Source: Symbiodinium natans
Lineage: Eukaryota; Sar; Dinophyceae; Suessiales; Symbiodiniaceae
Direction of reading: 5' to 3'
Assembly (NCBI GenBank): GCA_905221605.1
Contig: CAJNDS010001213.1
Coordinates: 504,879 to 568,878, forward strand
DNA length: 64,000 nucleotides
Shown here: one piece after another, positions 57,491 through 64,000 of the stretch
Layout of the letters: every line of letters begins with the position of its first letter
Numbering within the stretch: position 1 is the first letter of the stretch
The notes under the pieces: generated by a model
The model's input: only the letters and a program-made list of their open reading frames with translations
Databases searched by the model: none
What the model was told of the DNA's origin: nothing
Program-made: the position numbers and the translations under genes

Positions 57491-58012
57491 TTATCTGATG
57501 GAAGGCCCGCGGTAATTCCACCTCTCGCTTGTTTTCTTACTGCTGCAACATGTTCGCTGCCGAAACGTGGCGCGTGGAGACTCAATTCCGAAGGCTTCAG
57601 AAAGTGTCTTTGGAGGTGGGTGTGCATTCTCGGCAGACGCATCGGGCCTCTTTGATTGGAGCGAAGTCCTCGCGCACAGATGGGGACAGAACATGACAAG
57701 CACTAGCTCTGCTCCGCTGTGTGCTGTGATGGCCAACTGAGCGCGCAGCAGAGTGGTGCCTGCACATGAAGCAACGGCACGTAGCGACGTAGCGTGCAGG
57801 CGAGAGAAGTAGAGCATTGCAGCGAAGAAAACTACGAAAGCATTGCAGACATCAACATCCAAGAGCCCACAAATGCCACCCTCTATTGTTGTGCACGGGC
57901 TGGGCTTGGGATGTTCCTTCCAGTGGTTCCCATAGCTTGCTGAGCAACTAGCGGGCAGCGTATATTCAGCAAATGCACCGCTGTAACCACAACAAGCTGA
58001 AGGCAAGCACAC
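57491..58012 (-). CDS. Possible membrane protein exon(s)
   Basis: A 173-codon open minus-strand frame. The central part is hydrophobic (FVVFFAAMLYFSR, then ALITAHSGAELVLVMF-like sequence), and the end is polar (PPPKTLSEAFGIESPRATFR). It may be chance, since the plus strand has partly open frames too. No family recognised. Confidence 0.3.
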   Translation of the reverse strand: MCLPSACCGYSGAFAEYTLPASCSASYGNHWKEHPKPSPCTTIEGGICGLLDVDVCNAFVVFFAAMLYFSRLHATSLRAVASCAGTTLLRAQLAITAHSGAELVLVMFCPHLCARTSLQSKRPDASAENAHPPPKTLSEAFGIESPRATFRQRTCCSSKKTSERWNYRGPSIR

Positions 58013-59804
58013 TGCCTTGGCCGCTGAAGTCGTTGTTTCAACTTTTGGCTTCGGCTCTGCCTGCCCGTGGTTGCCCTTGGAAATAATTGCCCATCTTTGT
58101 TGGATCGTCTGTGTGCTTATATTTATTGCTCAACATGCCAGGGAACCGTCACAGCCACCTGGCCTAATTCCTTCCATCAAGGAGAAGAAGTAGGCAGCAT
58201 AAATCTTGGCATCGACGAAAACCTTCCACCTCAGCTTTGTGACAATCTACTCCACGGGCCGGCTGCTTTCAGACGTGAAAACCACCCGAGCACGAGCACT
58301 GCAGCTTTTTCAGGAACATGGACTCCAAGCGGTACAGCGCACCGCTCTTGTACCGAATACCTGGCAGTCTCGCACACTCATCATCACCTGAACCTGAAGA
58401 CGTAAAGGCAGCCTGCAACTTCGAGAAGGCATTCTTCGAAGTCCGCATTCCAGGGATGGATGTCTTCCCACACCTGCTCAGCATGACAGAAGCAGTTCCA
58501 TGTCAGTACCAGTGTAAACCAGGGAACCGGCCTTGGATGCAATCAGCAGTCCAGCAGTGACCAGAGAACGCCAATTGCCAATCGTCAACACAGTGTCAGT
58601 CTGAGTTGCCACTCAAACAGCCCACGCATCAATGACAGCACTGTACATTCGTATCGTGAGGAGCGGACCTGCTCTATCAAGCGCTCAATGTAAATAGCAC
58701 AAAGAACAACTACCTGAGCGTCTTGGGAAAATCAGAAATATGTAAGACTAACATGCAAGTGCCGCGCAAGTCCCATGAGCTGCCCGCTTGCTTGCAAAAA
58801 TAAAGCGAATCGGATATGTCATTCAGAAAGGTCAAGACGGCCTCATGGGACCTGTCAGGCAGAGGCAGAGGTATCGATGCAATGACCGCTCAAGAGACTC
58901 TTGATGGCAAAGGCTACCATGCTAAAGGTCCCGCTGCCAAATAGCAAATGAGCACTAAGCTTCACACAAATCCGGCTTCTTTCTTCTGCGGGGACAGCAG
59001 CACCATCTTCGACGCAGGAAGTGGTCCTAGTGTCGCCAGAAACACAAATGTGCAATAAGGTTTAACGGTCCAGCTTGCAGCTTAAGAGAAGCATTGTGAA
59101 TTTTGCCTCGTGGAACTCGTCATCCTTCTTATCCCGAGCCTGGCAGTCTTGAGCTTTTCTTGGGCAAACAAAAGCGTGGAAGAGATGCAGAACAACGCAG
59201 AACCATTGCACCACATCGACTGCTGAGCTAAGTCGTTTTGTTTCCTACACGGTTATGCCATTTCAGCCTTACACTATTGAATCACTATTGTTACCGGCTG
59301 CCACTAGCTGCTGCTGCCCTTCACCCTCGCCTCTGCTTTTGGCTTCCCCTCTTCCACATAGCGGCATATGAGAGTTGCCACCTTCAAAAGAACCAAGGCA
59401 GCGGATACGGCAGCAGGCTAAAAGAACAACTTCAACAACTGCAACTTTTTGCCTTTCAATCTTGCAAGGCGCCTGCCCGCTGATTGCATGTGTCGTTTGT
59501 TCTTCGGTGACAAAGCGTGGGTCCAGGCTTTCGCCATCCCATACATGCCTGAAAAGCTACAATTTGGCGACAACTGGTAGGCAAAAATGGTCAAGGGGCT
59601 CGCAACTCAGACAGGCCTCGTGCCCGTGGAACGCAGGGTTATTTCACCATCGATAAAATCTCTGGTCTTTCTGGGTTTGCCAGCCTCACAGTTCACACGG
59701 GGCAGGGGGGCTCTCAAGGGGTTCAGGGACTGCGGAAAGGGCTTCAGCCTTGAAGCTGGCAGGAGCCGACGGTAGGCTTCCTCCACTTTGAGGAGGCTGC
59801 GTAC

Positions 59805-60050
59805 TCAGCCAGCTTCCTGGAGCAAACTCGCATTACTCTGGTTCAGCATAGTGGAACTTGAAGCTCCAAGGATCCGCCTTCCGGCTTGAAGGCCTGGGCA
59901 TCCCAGCATATGCCAAGCATGCAAGCTAGGTCTCTCAAGCTCTTTTGAATCTGGTCGAGGACTGATCGAGTTCTTCGTTTGCATTGTAGGCAACAGAAAC
60001 AGTGGCCTGACAGCCACGGACGCCTTGGTTTGGGTTTCGCACTGGACACC
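59805..60050 (-). CDS. 3' exon of an unidentified protein
   Basis: Minus-strand frame reading EVSSAKPKPRRPWLSGHCFC, CLQCKRRTRSVLDQIQKSLR, DLACMLGICWDAQAFKPEGG, SLELQVPLC, stop at 59843. The CFCCLQC cluster could bind metal. A second reading frame gives a different end at 59805. The exon begins near a 10-bp repeat (60.12 kb). No family recognised. Confidence 0.4.
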   Translation of the reverse strand, partial: GVQCETQTKASVAVRPLFLLPTMQTKNSISPRPDSKELERPSLHAWHMLGCPGLQAGRRILGASSSTMLNQSNASLLQEAG

Positions 60051-60116
60051 TCCAGCACAGAGAAGTCTTCTGACCTTGTACACGAACCTTTGACAGCCCC
60101 CCCGGCATCTGTCCTT

Positions 60117-60172
60117 TCCCGTCTGCCCACGTGTGCCCACGTGTGCCGACGTGTGCCCACGTGTCCCCACCT
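60117..60172. repeat. 10-bp tandem repeat (GTGCCCACGT)
   Basis: About five copies of CCCACGTGTG with single-base variants. CACGTG is palindromic, so the repeat forms overlapping inverted repeats. It lies in a probable intron or upstream of the exon at 59.8-60.05 kb. Confidence 0.8.
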
Positions 60173-60489
60173 CACGATGGGGCTATGATGGGCTATGAAC
60201 GCCCAAGGAGTTGTCAGAGCGCAGCGTTGTGCAGCGTTGTGCAGCGTTGTTGCCGCTGCGGTGCCGCAGCTGCAAGGGCTTGAGACCGCAAGGTGCCGGC
60301 ATGACATAACGACTCAGCAGATTTTGCTGGTGTGTCTTCGTGGGACAGGACAGGGGCCCAAGGCCCGGATTCAAGTCTAGCCGCGATCTCTCAAAGTAGT
60401 TGAGGTTTCAACGGTTTCAACAGTTTCAACTTTCAAGGAGGTGCAGTACACAGGGGTACACCGTGGATACCGTGGTACATTGCTGCACC

Positions 60490-60855
60490 ACTTGCCAAGT
60501 GCACGGTGCCAAGGCCCGCTCAGCGCAATGGGTCGTTAGCGGCAGCAGAGGCTGCTTCAACCTCGGAGAATCCAGGGAAAAAAAGGCAGTGCGGGAATGC
60601 TCATGGTCAACTGCAGCATTGCCGGTAAACTGCCTAAGCTCTCTTACGTCTGCTCGCGAGAGATGAACATGACAGTAGGATAAGTCTTCCAGCTGAAGCT
60701 CTAAAAGCACCAATCGACCACAGAATCTCTGATGGTCTCATGATCTTGAACTTGCAGCACACGGAGGCACATGCTCTTGCCACACTCTTCAGGCAAGAGC
60801 TGTGCATCCTCGTGGCTTCCCCGCGTTCTCAAGTAGCTAAAGCTGTCTCCAGCGC
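60490..60855 (-). CDS. Exons of an unidentified protein
   Basis: Two convincing minus-strand exons. About 60855-60735: YLRTRGSHEDAQLLPEECGK, SMCLRVLQVQDHETI. About 60700-60500: LELQLEDLSYCHVHLSRADV, RELRQFTGNAAVDHEHSRTA, FFSLDSPRLKQPLLPLT. Both are balanced and protein-like and probably belong to one gene whose other exons were not found. No family recognised. Confidence 0.5.
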
Positions 60856-62434
60856 CTTCAGGCTGCACTCTGTTCGGATGCTGCTTGTGGCTAGCTTGTG
60901 TTCTTTCCGTACACTTGCGCGCTGTGGTGTCGCTGTGTATCGGGCGCGGCAGCTGTTGGCACAGTCTTGTTCCACCGCTAAGCAGTGCAGTGCTTGGGAG
61001 CTCACTCCTGAGAGGACAAACCTCTTGAAGACTTCGCTCCCATCACCTCAGCGAAAGGTCTTCATGCTGAGTGGTACATAGACTATGAAACTCCATGAAT
61101 CTCACAGGAAACGCGTGGTCAAAGGCTACAGCCGCTGGGCGTTCACGATAGGCGTTCGACCGAGCGTGTGCGAGAGCTGATCGAGCCATGCAATGCGGAG
61201 TCGAACATCATCAACCACTTCACGAGCAATCTACATGTTGAAGCCGCCAGCGGAAGCCAGCGAAACTCAAGTCTCACAGCAAAAGCTGACCAAGCTCTTG
61301 TCCTCAGATCTCAAGGCCGCTATTTCGCTTTGTACTTCGTACCTCCTAAATTTCTTGGTGGCCCCTTAGTGCCTTTTTCGGGCCTCAGTGAGGCTTCTTC
61401 CTTGCTCCACCAGGAGAGCTTTTGTGGACTTGCGCAATGCTCTCCAATAGCCTCAGTACTGGGGAGTGGCTCAGGTTTGAGTCACGCTCCATACAGTACT
61501 ATCCTGTGTTCGAGGTACTCCCTTGTAGGAACATGCTGCCAGGCCGTCGTAATCCAGCGCGGATGCATGTGAGCGGGAAACTTCTTAGATGGTGCCGACG
61601 GTACTGCTGACCTAATCCCCCTGCATGTGCGTCGGTGGGCACCCTTTGGGATGAGCTTTGAACCCCGAACTCGAATCAGGCAATGCCCCGCGCCTCTTGG
61701 AGATTGATGCTACTACACGCGTCACCCCAACACCTTGTGTCATGATTGCGTCATGACGTATCCTTGAACTGATCACAGCATTGTCGCTCTAAGCATTGCA
61801 GCACTACGAGCGTGGGCAATTTGATTTCCCTGTCTTAACACAATTTCTTCGGTTCCTTGTCGTGCTTAGGGCTTTCATAGTCGGATATCTGTCAATACAC
61901 GTTGGCAAGAGCTGCAAAAATAGAGTCAGTAAAGCCAATGGACATAGCCGAAGGCAGGTACAAACAAAAGAGTGTGTAATTAGCTGGCTAGTCGAACATA
62001 CCGAGTCATCGAACGTACCTCTGAGGCAGGGGGAGGCGATCCATGGATCCAAAGATATTCAGGGTTCAGAGCACGACATGTGCATTTTGAATGGTTCGTG
62101 CATCTCTGTCGCAAAAGCTAAAGAGCATTAAGAGCCGAATTTTGCTTCTATTGTGAAACAACATACAAAGAAAGAGCTCTCCGGGCCGGGCTCGCCCGGG
62201 CCAGAAGCATGCCACGAATGACAGCAAGCGTGCCCTGTACTTGCAGAAAACGTATGTACAGTCCTTACACGACTTGATCAAATTAACCTCAGGCCCGGCG
62301 GTGCGTCGAGACCTGGCAGAAGAACGCGAAGAACGCGAACAAAACGAACTCCTGAAAGCAACTTACTTTCAACTCACTTCCAACTCACTTTCAACTCACT
62401 TTCAACTCACTTTCAACTCACAGCATCTTGCGCC

Positions 62435-64000
62435 TGTTGCAGCAGCTGCGCTGCTTCAGCCTTCTCCGGAGCGCTGAGTGGGGACTGGGCAGATGAGACC
62501 TAAGAGTCCAGAATAGGCCGCAGTGTTGCCCTTGTTTGCTATTGCCACGATGGAGCTTGTCAAGGCTGGTTGAGGGCTTGGCCTTCTGAAGAGCAGAGAC
62601 AAGATCCTCGACTTGGGAGGCCGTGAAGTGAATGCCCTGGTTCAGGGCCTCACCGCGCAAACAAAATCCCTTCTGCACATCTCATCAACAGATGTCTGCC
62701 CCATGGCAGGTGTGGTCTCCATGCTGCAACGCTCCCATGACCTGCGTGTTTCGCCTGCTTGGCTCCCCTCCTAAGCCACCCCGGCAAGGCTCCCTGCAAG
62801 GCTCCCTCTGCCAGAATTGATATCTGTTAGTTGATTACTGACCATCCTTCAGCTGCACGCAATTGGCCCGAACACAACAAGCTCCAATCTCTGGCAAGCA
62901 GCACCAAACGATGCAAGTCAAAGGTAGGTGTGACAGTCTGCCTGCCACAGCCAGGAAAAGATCTGCTCGATGCTGGTGGCAGCCGGGTCCTCAACTCTCG
63001 GCTTTTCTCGACTGCACGAGTTTGAATCTCATATGCAATGACCGACACCCCCGATCACCATTCTATGCCACGCAAGAAGTGGCGGTGAGCCTTTGCCGGT
63101 GACGAGAGGATATGTATCAGGCGCCTGATCCTCAGACAGTTGCTGAAAGCAGTTGGGCGAATCAGTGCTGAAAGGCCCGGCCAACTCTGCCGGTGATGCA
63201 ACCAAGGCTGACTGGGGTGCAAGCAATCTCGAGTTGCTCTCGGCATCCAGTCTGTCAACAATTGGACCTTCTGCAAGGGCAGTCCGGTCACTGAACTCCC
63301 CAAAGCCACGAGGACTAGCGACTTGCGACTGTCTTGATGCCAGAAGCTGAGGACTGGACCTGTATGCTTCATGAGCTGAAGCAAGCAGGTTTCTTCAGGC
63401 TCTGCAATGACCTGTTCCATGGGTGAGCTTGTAAGGCATACTTGGACATGTTGGCATCCGAAGGCCTGCTTGTAAGCCTCCAGAAAACGTCTCTCTGCAC
63501 AAAGCTCCATCACAGAATCCCAAAGTTGTCCACCAGCTTTCCTCAAATTGCGGGCGCACTTGGTGACAAAGCTTGGACAATCATTGGACACTTTATGACG
63601 AGAGCCCTGCTAATCACCAAGCCCAGGCATTGACAATTATCGGAAATCAGTTCCTTGACTCAAGTTTGCCTGTGTCTACCACTTGCAGCTAAGCGTCTGT
63701 GAAGAGGGCTTGGCTGCTGACCCCGGGTCAACCTCCACGACCGAGAGGGGATCAGTGAATCAGATGCATATCTGTGCACCGAATGCCGGAGAAAATCAAA
63801 ACCTTGTCTTGTCGCACCTTGGCGCGGCCAAGAGCCTTAGCAGGTCGATTGACCGAATAGGTCCACCGGAATTCAAAGAGGCATTCCTGCCGTGCCCTGT
63901 CCTCATGTACGCATCCCACCGGTTGCAGCATCGTGCAACATCAAGGCTTCTCAAGTACTGGGTGAGCTTGCCAGAGGTCGCTCGCTGCTGCTACCGGCAA
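62435..64000 (-). CDS. Large unidentified gene, cut by the right window edge
   Basis: Several minus-strand exons in order: about 63950-63755 (ARQECLFEFRWTYSVNRPAK, ALGRAKVRQDKVLIFSGIR), about 63591-63440 (VTKCARNLRKAGGQLWDSVM, ELCAERRFLEAYKQAFG), about 63240-63060 (LVASPAELAGPFSTDSPNCF, QQLSEDQAPDTYPLVTGKGS), about 63025-62930 (AVEKSRELRTRLPPASS), about 62650-62560 (ALNQGIHFTASQVEDLVSAL, QKAKPSTSLDKLH) and a last exon about 62470-62420 (APEKAEAAQLLQQAQDAVS, then TGA). The 5' end is outside the window. These may be two genes. No family recognised; parts are helical. Confidence 0.5.

Overview
The window looks like nuclear DNA of a dinoflagellate, probably a symbiodiniacean or a relative. Four things point that way. 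(1) Every gene I can identify is read from the minus strand, over nearly 58 kb. (2) The genes are cut into many short exons, and many introns only make sense with GC (sometimes GA) 5' splice sites as well as GT, usually inside an AG|G...AG|G context. (3) Several genes lie in tandem duplicates. (4) CCCTAAA-like (plant/dinoflagellate type) telomeric repeats are scattered inside the sequence. No prokaryotic gene organisation, rRNA, tRNA, CRISPR array or complete transposon was seen. Exons were recognised by eye from conserved motifs and splice junctions, so most gene limits are approximate.

Layout. 1-5.4 kb: AT-rich, apparently gene-free, with direct repeats of about 180 and 193 bp, a 38-bp dispersed repeat and a CCACCA-rich low-complexity tract. 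5.4-13.1 kb: GC-balanced DNA with several unidentified minus-strand genes, a 53-bp minisatellite and an Ala/Glu/Pro-rich acidic protein. 13.2-18.2 kb: two tandem copies of a coiled-coil protein gene, separated by a GC-rich minisatellite and followed by a degenerate telomere-like tract. 19.5-24.7 kb: a six-finger CCCH zinc-finger protein, a probable secreted protein and a SMYD-like SET-domain protein. 26.2-37.0 kb: two tandem, intron-rich genes for membrane-bound sterol C4-methyl-oxidase-like (fatty acid hydroxylase superfamily) enzymes. 38.1-40.7 kb: a recent tandem duplication of about 0.85-0.9 kb carrying the 3' ends of unidentified genes. 41.3-45.4 kb: unidentified genes. 46.2-51.4 kb: a kinesin-9/KIF6-type motor gene with at least 20 exons. 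51.7-64 kb: further unidentified minus-strand exons, with the last gene running off the right edge.

There is no evident shared pathway. KIF6-type kinesins are associated with cilia, and the coiled-coil pair could be cytoskeletal too, but that second point is a guess. The most informative material is evolutionary: matching introns whose 5' splice sites differ between paralogues, a gene-conversion-like patch between the two oxidase genes, a three-finger block duplicated inside the CCCH protein, and the abrupt AT-rich left end.
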